In this document: one piece after another, positions 36,232-48,172 of the stretch | How the letters are laid out: every line of letters starts with the position of its first letter | Position numbering within the stretch: position 1 is the stretch's first letter | DNA from: Phylloscopus collybita | Lineage: Eukaryota; Chordata; Aves; Passeriformes; Phylloscopidae | DNA: 64,000 bases | Reading direction: 5' to 3' | NCBI GenBank assembly: GCA_027886175.1 | Contig: JAJNNQ010000002.1 | Coordinates: forward strand, 1,988,001 to 2,052,000 | Made by a program: the position numbers and the translations under genes | The notes under the pieces: generated by a model | The model's database searches: none | What the model was told of the DNA's origin: nothing | The model's input: the letters and a program-made list of their open reading frames with translations, nothing else

Positions 36232-36239
36232 CATCCTGC

Positions 36240-36700
36240 CCAAGGTGCTCGTAATTTACTTTGCTCTGAGGACCCACTGCTGTTTCATGATGAGTCTGGT
36301 GTCCACTGGGATCCCTCTGGGCTTCTCTGCAAAGCTGCTTTCCAGCCCACTGGTGCATTGGTTTATTCCTCCCCAGGTGAAGGATTTTCAAGCATTTCCC
36401 TTCAGTGATCTCCATGAGAATCCTCTCTGCCCATTTTCCCAGAGCAACAGGGTTCTCTGAATGGAAATACCACCACTCCCCCTGGGTTTTTATTGTCTCC
36501 AAACTTGCAAATGTCCCAGTCATTTATAACAGTAATAAAAATGTTACATGGTATCTGTGCCAAAACCATAACCTGTGGTACTGCATTACTGACTTGCCTC
36601 CTGCTGAACTTCCTGCTGCTGATCACAGGCCTTTGAGCTCAGTATTTCAGCCCATTTTCAGTACACCTCACAGTGTATTTATATTCCATGCCCATATATA
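36240..36700 (-). pseudogene. CR1 ORF2 (reverse transcriptase) remnant
   Basis: Minus-strand remnant of the CR1 ORF2 C-terminal half. In translation the stretch HLGRNKPMHQW appears, a conserved LINE/CR1 block downstream of the reverse-transcriptase catalytic core. Plus-strand words include 'gcttctctgcaaagctgctt', 'ccactggtgcattggtttat' and 'ccccaggtgaaggattttca'. Premature stops and frame shifts break it; the longest open piece is 100 codons (36224-36523). Normal CR1 ORF2 is several hundred codons longer, so it is non-functional. Detecting ORF2 here is notable because other copies retain mostly 3' UTR. Confidence 0.75.
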
Positions 36701-36772
36701 TGGTCATAGTCCATGCATCTTTGCTCCCTGATTTACTTCTGGATCTGATCAGCTGCCCCAAAAAGTTTCATA

Positions 36773-36968
36773 TCACAGAATAATAGAACCATAAATGATT
36801 TGGGTTAGAAAGGTTCTTAAAGAACATCCAGTTCCAACCCTCCTGTCATGGGCAGGGACACCTTCCACTATCCCAGGTTGCTCCCAGCCCCATCCAACCA
36901 TCCCCAGCCCCTTGAACACTTCCAGGGATGAAGCAGCCACAGCTTCTCTGGGCACCCTGTGCCAGTGT
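36773..36968 (-). mobile_element. CR1: CR1 LINE 3' fragment
   Basis: Minus-strand CR1 with an edge of 'tcacagaataatagaaccat', then 'catgggcagggacaccttcc', 'cccaggttgctcccagcccc', 'acttccagggatgaagcagc' and 'cttctctgggcaccctgtgc'. It contains an extra 'ccatccccagccccttg' segment, a small local duplication. Confidence 0.88.
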
Positions 36969-38325
36969 ACATAGAGAACACATGTCAAATCCAGCCTTTG
37001 CAGAGCTGAGGATGCACACAGTGATCCCAGAGGCAGGAATATGCAGGCTCCTGTTGAGCTTTTCCAGTGCTGTAGTGACTGTGCCTTGCTCTGAGTCAGT
37101 CTGCCACTCACAGGGGTGCAGCTGATGCTCGGACTCATCCTATTTAATTTTAGCTGCCAAGGAGTTTGCTGTCTGTTCTGAGCCAGCCTTTTAGGCTGAC
37201 TCTCTTGTCAACACACAGAGACAAGTAACCCCAGAGGGCGATTCATCCAACCTCCCTGCACCAGCTCCAGAGAGACATAATGAAGGGCTTGGATTAGATG
37301 CCTAATTATTGGATGGTGAAGGTTAGGGAAGATGAATCCCATCAGAAAAAAAAAACAACAAAAAACCCAAAAAACCAAAACCAGGTTGTAAGAAACATTC
37401 TGCAGGCTCCCTGCCAGCTAAGGACTCTTCTCTGCAGTGACACCTGGCCCTGTTCCAGCTCCTTTCCTCTTCCAAGCAATGTAGAAAGAAGGAAGCAGAG
37501 GAAGGGAACAACTTGACTTCAATATTCCTGGAGCAGGATTTTTATTCTGCCCGTCCCTGGGATGAATTGAGAAGGAGGAACTCTTCAGAGTGGCAGGGAG
37601 CGAATAAACTGGGGCCAGTGTGCCCAGGTTTGTTTGTTCTTCTCTGTGCTGCTGTTTTCCACTGTGAGCCTGCTCTGTTTGTTTCTTGCATGGGGACAGA
37701 TTGCATTCCCCTGCTCAGTTCCAGTAAGGCATTTGTGGTGCTGAAATTGTGCAGGGAGAATATTCAGAGAGCAAAGGGAATGTAGGTCCAAACAGGCTGA
37801 CTTGGGGCTTCCTGGTAAATAAAGCCTGAATCTCCAAGCTGTGTTAGCACACACCTAACCCAAGCACTGAGCAATTGAGGCTGATATCTGGGTTATGGAC
37901 CACATCACAAATATTACCTCAGCAGATTCTTTCCAGTAACTTTTGCTTCACTCCCCAAAATAAAGGCTTCTGCTTTTCATTTCTCGATCCATAACCATTC
38001 CTTACGATGTCCAAAGTGAACATGGCATCCAATTTCATTTCCAGCATGGTAACTTAGCCATGGCATGATGCATTTATCTATTTTTTTTTTTTTGCTTCAT
38101 TTTAACAACGATAATGCAAAGACCACCTCCTACTGCAGTTGCAATTTGTGAAGCATTATAGGGAAATTTAGATAGGGGATGAAAAATTGGAATAGACTGG
38201 GGAAGAAACACTTGATGTGCTAATCATGCCCTGAAGATATGTCAGATATGTCACTAGATGTCAATCAATCTTTTGTTGTGCTGCCCACAGTAGCACTGGC
38301 CTTCACACATACAATGAAAAAGTCT

Positions 38326-38632
38326 GGAAACAAAAACCAAAAAAACCCCTCAACCCAGCCCAAACCAAATCAAACAAAAAACCAAAAACCAATCCCCAGC
38401 CCCCCCCCCCAAAAAAAAAAACCCAAAAAAACTAAGAAAAATCCAAACCAACAAAAAATCAACCAAAAAAACGAAAGCAAAACAGCAAAAACAAACAAAC
38501 AAAAGAAAACAAAAATTTAAAAATCAACAACAAAACAAAAAAAAAAAAACAAAACAAACCACAACAAAATAAAATAAAATAAACAAACAAAACCAACAAA
38601 ACCAAAAACAACAAAACCACACCCACCAGAGT
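38326..38632 (+). repeat. C/A-rich tract, longest of its kind here
   Basis: About 300 bp with A-runs broken by C, CC or occasional T/G, including a C12A12-like junction near 38400-38422 and (AAAAC)n/(AAAAT)n near 38550-38585. It gives Lys/Asn/Gln/Thr/Pro-rich frames that are artefacts. Confidence 0.93.
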
Positions 38633-40370
38633 TTAAGGCAGGGCTACAAAGAAAGAGATAAAAAAAGATGTCCTTGAAACTTCTCCTCTAAAAGGGAGAT
38701 CTCAGAGATCTGGTACTCCCTCCCTGGTGCAGATCCCCTTAGTGGCCTCCCTGGACACACTGCAGCAAATGGGTGAGTTTTGGAGTAATTTAGGTATTTT
38801 TCTTGCTGGATGTAATGCTTTTCTTCCAACACTGGTTTGTAAGAGTCATTCCCAAATCATGGGCAGCACTTCTTAGCCATAACTTGGGTGGTCTTGTTCA
38901 AGCCCACATCCCCACAGAGCCTGCAACCAGACTGAAAACCCTGACATAATGCTGGTTCAGGCTGCAATCCTTCTTTAGCAGTATCACGTATCAAACACTT
39001 GAAAGCATGTTTACAATGCTGATTTCTTTACAAGGCAAACTTATCTTTGCCAACAATCAAAAGAGTTTCCCCCAGAGGAAATTTTGTTTAGCTGACAATG
39101 AGAAAAGCATTCTCATCGATGAGAAAAGCAAATCCACCATGCCCTTTTCATTGGAGTTATATAAACACATCCCCAAAGAGGATGTACAAGGAGAGAGAAG
39201 CCTCTTCACTTACAGTGTGTGAACCTATGGCTTGAAGAGCACTTAAAGGGTCTTGAGTTCTCCATATCTTCACACAGCTGAGAAAAATCCCACCCTGGAA
39301 ATCACTGCTGATGCTGATCAGTGCTTTCCTGGGAATGAACCCACTGCAGATGGCTGAGATAGGGACATCTACCTTCAGTCAGGTAAATCCCACTCTTGAG
39401 GGGGCCCATAAAGGACTGAGAAAACTGGACCTTCAGCAACGAGCTCTGGCACAGGCGCCTGGAGAAGGCTTTTGGCAGACACGTGGTAGGAAGCTCGTGG
39501 CTCAGAATATCATGGATGGTGGAAATGTGAAGAGTGGGTGTGTTCTCACTACACTGAAAAATAAAATCAACCTCCTAGGGGCTCAAAAACCAGCTCAGGG
39601 TGGCCCTTAGTATCCCTAAGTTTGATGTCACACCTTTCCCTGGATTCGCGCATCCTTTGGCTGTGGCTGCCAGCTTCAAAGGGCAGGGAAGGGTTTAGGT
39701 GGATGTCAGGTGGACAATCCTTCCAGCCAGAGCCTTCATTTATTTGGAGAGCATCTTCACCTTCCCATTTGTGTCACAAACAAGCCTCTACTGACTGAGA
39801 AACACCGGGAGTGTGTGCCCTGCTCATTCCCCAGCCTGATTGTACACCCAGCCCACACTGGGTGCCTGTGTTAGCACTCAACTCATCTCTCTGATGAGTA
39901 CAGCTATTAATAGGAGCTCAGGAATAATATTTAAAGCAGACAAATCAGCATCTTCAGCAGCCTGATATGTTGGCACAGCAACAGGATCATGTGAAGGCTG
40001 TTGATCCAGAGTATCTTTAAAAATAAATACACGTTTCACAAATGGTAATTTTTTTACGTTTCTTTACATTTATTTGTGTTGGCTTATTTTAAAATTGTAT
40101 TTAATGATTAAATTTAGAAATACATTGATGGATTTTTTTTATTTTTTTTTAATTTTGCACATTGAACGCATTCTCCTTGCCATGAATAAGCAACGAAGAA
40201 GCAAAGTACTGAGCATCACTAAAGGAAGAGAAGTGCTGAGAGAATCATTAGGGCTTGTGGATCTTATTCCATGTTCATACACCAAGGAAATTGGTTGGAT
40301 CTACTACTTTCCCCTACTGTGGTATTCCCAATATAAATTGTGAGACAGAGTTGTGATCTGCAGAAAGAAT

Positions 40371-40429
40371 AGGTAAAATTATGATCAAAAGTAGATAAAA
40401 TTATGATCAGTAGATAAAATTGTGATCAC
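40371..40429 (+). repeat. Three-fold ~19-bp tandem repeat with TGATC
   Basis: Three imperfect copies of gtagataaaattatgatca lie head to tail; the first begins 'ggtaaaattatgatca' and the third has 'ttgtgatcac'. Confidence 0.8.
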
Positions 40430-41879
40430 CACCCCTTTCGTTGGAAAAGGGAATGAGCAAAAGGCACGTGAATCTCCATTGCATAACAAGTAGTTTTAAG
40501 CAAAAAAGGTGTTAATCCACACGTTTTTCCAGAAGGATTCAGACATGATCAGCAAGGAAAAATAACAGCACAGCTGGTTTATTAGTTTTTATTGAACTGT
40601 CAATACAGACTTCATTTATAGTCACTGGAATAATTGCTACTTGAGCTGATTTGGCGGATTTCTCCGAAATCACCTGTTTTACTGTAAGAGAAAATGCCTC
40701 CTCCTCCTCCAAAAAATTATTCCTGTCTCTAAAGTGAACTTAAAAATTGACATTTAACTTTCAAGTTCCTAAACTGGGGATAAATTTATTCCACCCTATG
40801 TGTCTCATAGTCAGACACTGAGTCCAAGACTTCTGAGAACTTCTAGGCAGCTCCTAAGAGAAAGAAGAACACAGAAGGTGTGGTGGCACAGCATTGAGTT
40901 GTCAGTTAACAAAATAATTGACTTTCTCCCCCCACAGCCAGGCAGGAGGTCATTAGTCAGTGCCTAGTGTGCCATTGATTGATTGACTGAGCCCAGCATC
41001 CACAGGCACCTTGTAGAGGCAGAAATGAAAGCAACAGCAGGGAGAGGCACCGGGTTATAAGGCTGAGTTCAAGATTTTGGCTCACACAGATGGGTTTGGT
41101 TTGGATTTTGGATGAATTTGGTTCACCTCTCTGTTGGTTTGGCTCATCAGCATGGTGGTAGTGTCTCAAGGTAAAAATAGAAGTGGTGGTGATGCCACCA
41201 GAGATCTGAAGCTGCCCACATTGCCTGGGAATAACTAAGCCCTGCCTACTGCCATGATGAATTCTTTGGGAGTAACAGAGAACAGGGAAACCTTAATTCT
41301 GTTTAAGCAGGACATCACCCCAAAAAAACCCTCAAAAAATCAAACAACCTCCCCCCCCAAAAAATTTGATTTCTTGCAGATCTATCTCCCCTCTTGGACT
41401 GCCTATCCAAAATTTTTCATATTTTTCATCCCAGTCCCAGAATCAGGCTCAGTCTTATCCTCCTTATCTGGCAAACAAACACAGATTTATCTCCTAGTGC
41501 CAAACACTTGTGTCAGTAAGGGAAAGAAGTTTCTAGAAGATCTTAAACCACTTTTGGTCTGATCTACTGAATGCAAATATGAGCAGATTTTGTTATGTCT
41601 TTCTTTGTCACACAACAAAGAATGGAATGGAAAGTCAAACGGAGAAGAGGGACTGAGTCTGATTCCTCTACCAGTTGTTCAAGTATGAACATAAACAAAA
41701 GAAATGATGGTGATTGTCCCTGCTGGTTGAGGAAGAAAAGGTTCAAAATAACAATGGCTAAGTTTAGTGCTTAGGGCAGAGCTTCTGAGACTGGCCAAGG
41801 AAGGTCTGACCTCCTGACAGGGGCTGGCAGGGCAGCACCACTGCCCTTCACGAAAAGGTAACTTTCAAAATCAGCATTC

Positions 41880-42278
41880 TGGATTGTCAGCTTGATTTGT
41901 TCGGCCTGGAGAGGAGAAGGCTCTGGGGAGACCTCAGAACCCCTTCCAGGGCCTAAAGGGGCTCAAAGAGCTGGAGAGAGAACTGGGACAAGGGATGGAG
42001 TGTCAGGATAAGGGGGAGCAGCTTCAAACTGAAGGAGGGCAGGTTTAGATGGGATATTGGGAAGAAATTCTTCCCTGTGAGGATGGGGAGAAATTCTTCT
42101 TTTTCACCTTTCACAGAGTGCCCAGCGAAGCTGCCCCTGGATCCCTGGAAGTGTCCAAAGCCAGGTTGGACAGTGCTTGGGGCAACCTGGGATAGTGGAA
42201 AGTGTCCCTGCCCATGGCAGGGTTTGTAACTAGGTGACCTTTAAGGTCCCTTCCATCACAAGTCATCCTATGATTTTG
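41880..42278 (+). mobile_element. CR1: CR1 LINE 3' fragment, longest 3' UTR copy
   Basis: Plus-strand CR1 beginning in the 'gcctggagaggagaaggctc' block, through 'gcttcaaactgaaggagggc', 'gatgggatattgggaagaaa', 'tggatccctggaagtgtcca' and 'gtccctgcccatggcagggt', ending 'cctatgattttgg'. An internal duplication repeats 'gaagaaattctt/gagaaattcttc' around 42060-42100. Confidence 0.93.
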
Positions 42279-43255
42279 GTATGCTTTGAAGAAAAAAAGT
42301 AATTTTCAGACACTGGTCCTGAAAATCATTTCCCTCAGCAAAAAAACCCAAAAGCATTGTCTTCCAATTTCTTTGTAGCATGAAGGCATTTTGATGTAGC
42401 AATTCTGCATGAATCCTGTTACCTTCCTGGAAAATACAGTGTGTAGTCATGAAGCAATCAAAAAAACCCCATCTTTATGTTTGCATTTTCCCCATCAACT
42501 GCAATGATGGAAGAAAATTCTCTAATTACTGCTCCTCTCTGTGATTCTTGTCAGATAACACATTCTCCTTAAATGAAGATTCACACAAAAAAAGAGTAAG
42601 GGAATATATAATACAAAAGGCAGGATAACTTCAAAATTGCATTTTGGAGTGGGGATTATTGTGGTGTTACCACAAGCTCTTTTTTGGCCAGAAAACTGGG
42701 CTTCAAGGGAACAGCTACCTCTGCCTCAAGACCAGTTAAGGCATTCAGCTGCAACCCACAGGCACATAGGAAAAGATGTTTTTTTCTCTCCCATTCCCAT
42801 CTTTGCTGGTTTTCCAGTTGGCAGCTGCAATCTATAAATAGCTGGGGAGATGATTAGTCTGAACTATGAGATTGAAAGATTCACAAATGAAATAATTACA
42901 GCACATCTGTGCAGAGCTCTGCAAAAGAACTTCTAACACCAGCACTGGTCACAGAAGGGGATATATCCAAGATAAGATCAAGAACTGTTTTACGTCGTTG
43001 TTTCTATCAATGAAGCTGTTCATACTGCACAGTTACTGTTTTTAAGGGTCTCGTCCAAAAAACACTGTCTTCTAAAAAGACCAGGACGTGGTTCTGCTTT
43101 CTCCTACCAGCCTGATTTTTTGTTTCACATGTGTGCTTGTAGAAGTTCAGCTGCAGTCAGCAGTTTGGTTCTGTGACTTGGAAAATCCCATCTCTCCATG
43201 AACTGTTTGTACACCACCCTGCCTTTCCAATCATGTTGTTGTTGGCCTTGCTCAG
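42279..43255. other. Unique sequence, no gene recognised
   Basis: Repeat-free by eye up to the target site of the LTR at 43256. The rightmost 5 bp (CTCAG, 43251-43255) are the left target duplication. Confidence 0.5.
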
Positions 43256-44011
43256 TGCACGTCAGGGTTGCAAGATGTAACCAAAAGTGGGTATTCAATT
43301 TTCCATCTGTTGAAAACTGTTGGGGAGGTGTTTTCTTTATCTCTTCTATGACCCATTCCTCATAACTCCAGGGAGGAGGGGGTGGGTGTCTTCTGTTAAT
43401 GGGCAGCTGTTCAAACCAGGTGGGGCAGTGTTCTTTATCTCTTCCAGGACCCATCCTCCCTCCAGGGGATATCTGCTGTTCATGGGCCATCCAGGCTCAC
43501 TGCATGGCTGATACAATTCCATCATCCCATGGGGAGAGGCTCCACCCAGGGAGAGGAGCCCAGCATTCCTGCCTGGATCAAACCTGAGATTCAGAACACC
43601 AGGGCAGCCTGTTTGCACTAGATTCCCAGAGGAAAACCAGACCCATCTCCCCCCCACTGGGCCTTCAGAGGAAAACTCCACCCTCCTACAGGATCATTGC
43701 TCCAACAGAACCACATCTGTCACTGCAGGAGGACTTGATTGGGCTGCTCCCAACACCCCGACCAAAAGGGTTTGGGGTTGTGTTCTGACTCCGTCAGGGT
43801 TTTCTTTCTGTTCATTTGCTTTTTTTTTTTTGGACATTTTAACTTTAATTTTCCTAGTCAAGAACTGTTATTCCTATTCCCATATCTTTGCCTGAGAGCC
43901 CCTTAATTTCAAAATGATAATAATTTGGAGGGAGGGGAAGCTCCAGTTTAAATTCTCCATTTCAAGGAGAGTGCTTTCCCCGGCAGACACCTGTCTTTCC
44001 AAACCATGACA
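43256..44011 (+). mobile_element. Solo ERV LTR, family L copy 2
   Basis: 756 bp. A perfect 5-bp duplication CTCAG flanks it at 43251-43255 and 44012-44016, which fits ERVL-type integration. The 3' end reads '...gtctttccaaaccatgaca'. It contains two tandem U3 units (starting near 43303 and 43401). The sense-strand site corresponding to AATAAA in copy 3 reads 'tagtcaagaactg'. Because it has its own duplication, it is not one end of a provirus with copy 3 or 4. Confidence 0.9.
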
Positions 44012-46292
44012 CTCAGACAACTCAGAAAAAATTTGCTGTTGGTTTTCACGCTGCCTCTTGTTGTATTGATTTCTTTCCTGTGGTTTGTAAATTGTGCTCC
44101 TTTTGCTTGGCTTCCAGGATTGCCTCACTGCAGGAAGCAAAGCTCTGTTGCAAAGGCCTCTCTGTGCTGTTGTGGAATGCCTCCACTTGGCATTGGCTTT
44201 TCAAAAGCTTTTCTCTCTGCTTTCTGAAGACCCACAAGAGGTTTTAGTTTCAATTGCCCACTCACAGAGTTTTCTGTGAAAAAAGAAAAAAAAAGAAAAA
44301 AAAAAAAAAGGTGATTTCCCTGCACTGAAATCACCTTGCTTGAAAAGCTGCTAAAACCCAAGTGTGCACTGAAGTGTGTTTTTTGTCTCTTTTATAAATG
44401 AAGACAGAGAAGTTCTGGTGTTGTGAGATGAGGTGATTTTCATCAAACTCAGAATCAGTCAGAATCACCTTCAGATGTTATTAAATTCCTCTATGAATGA
44501 GTTCCACCACCACTGCATGTGGTCCTGCCTCAGTGAGATTTGAAAGCTTCCTAACATCTAAATTCAAGACAAAAATCACAACTCAACCACAACAGAAATA
44601 TCAAGTTGCAACATGTGAAAATCTATATCACTACACTGTTTTCCTTCTCTCATTCCTTCCACAATCAAGACTCTTTCCCTATACATTGCCTGAATCAAAA
44701 TTGATGGGTCTTTCATTTCTATAATGGATCTTTGTGTGCATCTAAAGCTGGGTTCACTCCCCATTATTCTAACCTTTTAAAAGTCTAGTTTGAGATCATT
44801 CTTTGTATTTGTTTTGTAACAAAAAACCTGTTGAGCATGTGGCAGATATTTAAACAAAGTTGGGCATTACTGAATAGCAAGCAGATACCTCAGCCAGAGC
44901 AAATATAATGGGACAGAAAGGGGGTTAGCAGACAGATGGGATGTTTCTCACAAAGAACCTGCAAATGCAGCTGAAGAAGATGATTTCTCATTTTCCCATA
45001 CCAGCAAGTATAACAATCAGTTTAAGACAAGCAAAGATTGTTATCAAGACATGTTCTTCCTCCAGTCAAATTGATTTCTATTTCCATTTCCATTACACAG
45101 GAAGAGTTAGTACTTCCAGCAGCAAGGGTCATTTGGAGATCCTCAAGTCAAAAATATCATCTAAGTCTTAATTTTGAATGGAATGAATTCAAGGCAGAGG
45201 AACAAAGAATCTGGGAGATAGTCAGAGTTAGGGGAATAATCACAAGGAAAATGAAAAGAAATTAAATAAGAAAGAAGCTGATGGGGTTTTTTTTTTTTTA
45301 AGGTTTCTGGAGTGCTCTGCTTGCTGGTAAGAGTAGACAGTTCAAGAGACAAAGGAAAGAATGAACTCTTGCAACTTAATGCAACCCCTCATAGTCAAGG
45401 CAAAAATTGTGGTTCTGTGAGAAATTCCCAAGTCTTCCAATGCCATTAGATGGATTAATAGGTTAATAGAAGTTTAGAGAAAAATGGAGTGCAATCCTGT
45501 TAATTAGTCAATGAGATACCCATAGTTGTGATTTCATTTGTCCATGCTCCCAGTCACCACCAAAATCATGGTTGCTCACACAGGCAGCTTTTGGATCACC
45601 CATCACCTGTTAAACCCTAATTTACAATTTCCCCAAGTAGATGAATCCTAAATCACTCCTGACAGATTGCTGACACACAAAACCAACAGACAGCCTTAAT
45701 CTTCAGTTTGCTGTCTGGGAAGACAACGAATATTTGCAGAAAGCTCTCACAAGCAGCCCCATCCTGCCATGTGTGGAGGCTTCAGCAGCATCAGTCTCAG
45801 CCTGAGACTCAGCACTGACACAAAAGCACAACAGGCAGAGCCCATCCAAGCTCAATGTTAGGCAGGGAGGAACAAACCTCACAAGAAATTTCTCTCAATC
45901 TGCATTGGAAGCAAACAGATGTAAATAAACCACTGTGCATTCATGAACCCCTTTCAAGAGCTGGCTGGGAAAGGGAGAACAAACACCAGCACAATACAAC
46001 AGCCCACATTTTACCTGATTGAAAAGAAACACATTCAGTACTAAGTGTCAATGTGAAGTCTTGCCTCTCACAGTGCCTGTGACAAGCTCATACAAACATT
46101 CAATCTAATGGTCCCTGATTAGCAAGCAAGGCTCTCAAGTCTGCCAAGCAATTCTGCAGCCTGGATTTTCACCCCCAAAAATGGGATTTTTTCTGAAGCC
46201 TGAGGCATGGAAGAAATGGCAACCCTTAGGGACACTCCTCTGTTGAAAAAGGAGACTTTATTTCAGAATCTTGAAGCAGAACAAGCCATTTC
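44012..46292. other. Unique sequence with an 11-bp hairpin
   Basis: No gene recognised. It holds the A-rich run at 44277-44309 and the adjacent hairpin, and a T12 run near 45288. Confidence 0.5.
44308..44337 (+). other. Perfect 11-bp hairpin beside a poly-purine tract
   Basis: AAGGTGATTTC at 44308-44318, an 8-nt loop cctgcact, and GAAATCACCTT at 44327-44337. There is no T-run after it on plus. On minus it would be followed by a T-rich run, but bacterial-style termination is not relevant in a bird. Confidence 0.7.
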
Positions 46293-46553
46293 ATAGAATT
46301 ATGAGGTCATAGAATGGTTTGGGTTGGGAGGGGCCCTAAACACCATCCAGTTCCAATCCCCTGCCATGGGCAGGGACACCTTACACCATTCCAGGGTTCT
46401 CCAAGCCCCCTCCAATCTGGCCTTGGACACTTCCAGGGATTTGGAAGCAGCCACAGCTTTCCTGGGCAACCTGTGCCAGGACCCCCCCTACCCTCACAGG
46501 GCAGAATTTCTTCCCAATGTCCTGTCTAAACCTGCTCTCTTTCAGTTTAAAAC
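46293..46553 (-). mobile_element. CR1: CR1 LINE 3' fragment, well preserved
   Basis: Minus-strand CR1 from 'tagaattatgaggtcataga' and 'atggtttgggttgggagggg' through 'cttggacacttccagggatt' to 'cttcccaatgtcctgtctaa' and 'ctctttcagtttaaaacc'. Confidence 0.93.
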
Positions 46554-46635
46554 CTGAGCATGGCCCATCTCCATTAGAGGAAGGAGTCAATGTATGTCCT
46601 GTGCAGATTCCTCTTGTGGGACTTCAGATCTGACT

Positions 46636-46659
46636 TTATATATATATATATATATATTA
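46636..46659 (+). repeat. (TA)n microsatellite
   Basis: About 10-11 TA units, followed by T-rich and TTTTA-type sequence to about 46697. Confidence 0.95.
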
Positions 46660-46779
46660 TTTTTTTTTAATTTTTATTTTATTTTATTTTTTTTAATGAG
46701 ACACATCAAACTAAACAGACAACAAGACTGAAACAGCAAATGCATATTTCACTCCATATTCAGAATTTATTTGAGCTTG

Positions 46780-47060
46780 GCAGAGTTTCCTGCTATCACC
46801 TACTCCAACCACTCTGCTCAAGCAGGATTAGCTGCTGCAGCTGTTCCAGGACAGTGTCCAGGAAGGTTTTGAATGTCTCCAATGATGGGGACTCCAGAAC
46901 CACTCTGGGAAACTTGTTACAATCTTAGACCACCCACAAAGTAAGGAATCTTTTCTTACATTTAAAAGCCATTTCCAGTGTTTCTGTTTGTGCCCATTAC
47001 CTTTTGTCCTGTCACTGAACACCACTGTGAAGAGCCTGGCTCCACCTTCTTCCCATCAGG
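46780..47060 (-). mobile_element. CR1: CR1 LINE fragment, older subfamily
   Basis: Minus-strand CR1: 'aggaaggttttgaatgtctc', 'aatgatggggactccagaac', 'cattaccttttgtcctgtca', 'aacaccactgtgaagagcct'. Diverged and without the 3' end. Confidence 0.82.
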
Positions 47061-47499
47061 AGAAGTAAGTACACATTCAATCTGAAAGGTAATTTCAGAA
47101 CAAATATTAGAACATATTGCATCAACATTTCTACTTCAAGGGGTTGATTGAGTACACAGGGCTGCAAACAGACACTGCCAGGATGGGAATTCAAATTCAC
47201 AGAGTAATACATTAACATGATGTTTAAACACAATATTTCATTTATATACACACAACCAACAAAAATGGTAACAAGCCCTGAATTTGTTGTAGCCCCTCAT
47301 CATGTTGGTTGTTTTTAGGTTTGAGGTTTGGTTGTTTTTTTTTTTTGCTAATAAACAGAACAAATGGCAAAGCTCACCAGAAAAACCCACAGAAGCTTTA
47401 GAGCTTAATTGGCTTCTACATTTGGGTCAGCAAATGTTCCTGCTACAAAGCCAGTGAGGGATTCTTGCAACCTATTCGTGTTTCTCACCAGCACAACAG

Positions 47500-47760
47500 C
47501 AGCTAGAAAAGATAGGCAACCATGGCTACCGTCGTGGGATCAGCAAACTTCTTTTCACAGCTGTAAATATTTGTAGTGGAGCCAATTAGAGGCAGCGTGG
47601 TTTTGTCAGCATTGCCTAGGAAACATCGATAGCTGCTCCAAAGAATCCCCCACCTCTCCCGATCCCGCCGGCCTTCCATTCAGCACTGGAGTGGCTGACG
47701 GTGCCTCCTCCACACACAGAGCTAGAACGAGGTGAGGAACTGGCACTGCCAAGGGATAAA
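47500..47760. promoter_or_regulatory. Locally CpG-richer segment with imperfect X-box-like words
   Basis: It contains 'ggcaaccatggctaccgtcg' and, 110 bp on, 'cattgcctaggaaacatcga', both loosely similar to RFX-type X-box palindromes. A short CpG-containing stretch 'cgatcccgccggcc' follows. Promoter or exon identity is not shown. Confidence 0.15.
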
Positions 47761-47835
47761 GCTGCTCCTGGAGGCACCTCAGCTCTCCGGTGGGGCTGTG
47801 AAACCAGCAGGGAGGCAGCTGGGGGAGACCCCAGG

Positions 47836-48172
47836 TGTCACACATGACACAGAAATGACACCCACACTCTGAGATGTCCAAGGCAGAAAAAGAGGCAGTT
47901 TATTTACAGACTTCAACATTTATAAATCCCAGCAGTGACCATGGATTGGAGGAAGAAAATCTTCCTCTTCAGCCACACTGGGCAACCCAACAGTCCATTA
48001 ACAGTCTCCTCCTTATGAGAAGAATGTAAGCATGGTTAGATGGTTACAATAACAAGAAAGGTTGCTTATGTAAAATGGTGTCTGACTCCATTGCAAAACG
48101 CAGAAGGCTAAAATAGAACTTTAGAAAAACTTCTTAAAGAGACAGAGGAGAACAGCAAAAAAACAGACAACA
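47836..48172 (-). mobile_element. Solo ERV LTR (ERVK-like, 6-bp target duplication)
   Basis: 337 bp starting TGTCACACATG and ending ACAGACAACA on plus, so TGT...ACA on the sense strand. A perfect 6-bp duplication CCCAGG flanks it (47830-47835 and 48173-48178), typical of betaretrovirus-like integrases. In sense order a TATA-like 'atttataaa' (47919-47927) is followed by AATAAA (plus-strand tttatt, 47899-47904), 63 nt before the LTR end. No coding ERV sequence is adjacent. Confidence 0.85.

Larger units (their letters stand above)
36969..41879. other. Unique sequence with one C/A tract and a three-fold TGATC repeat
   Basis: About 4.9 kb with no recognised gene. It includes an A/C run at about 37345-37382, the tract at 38326-38632 and the small repeats at 40371-40429. 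Frames of 60-120 codons are unrecognised. Confidence 0.45.
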
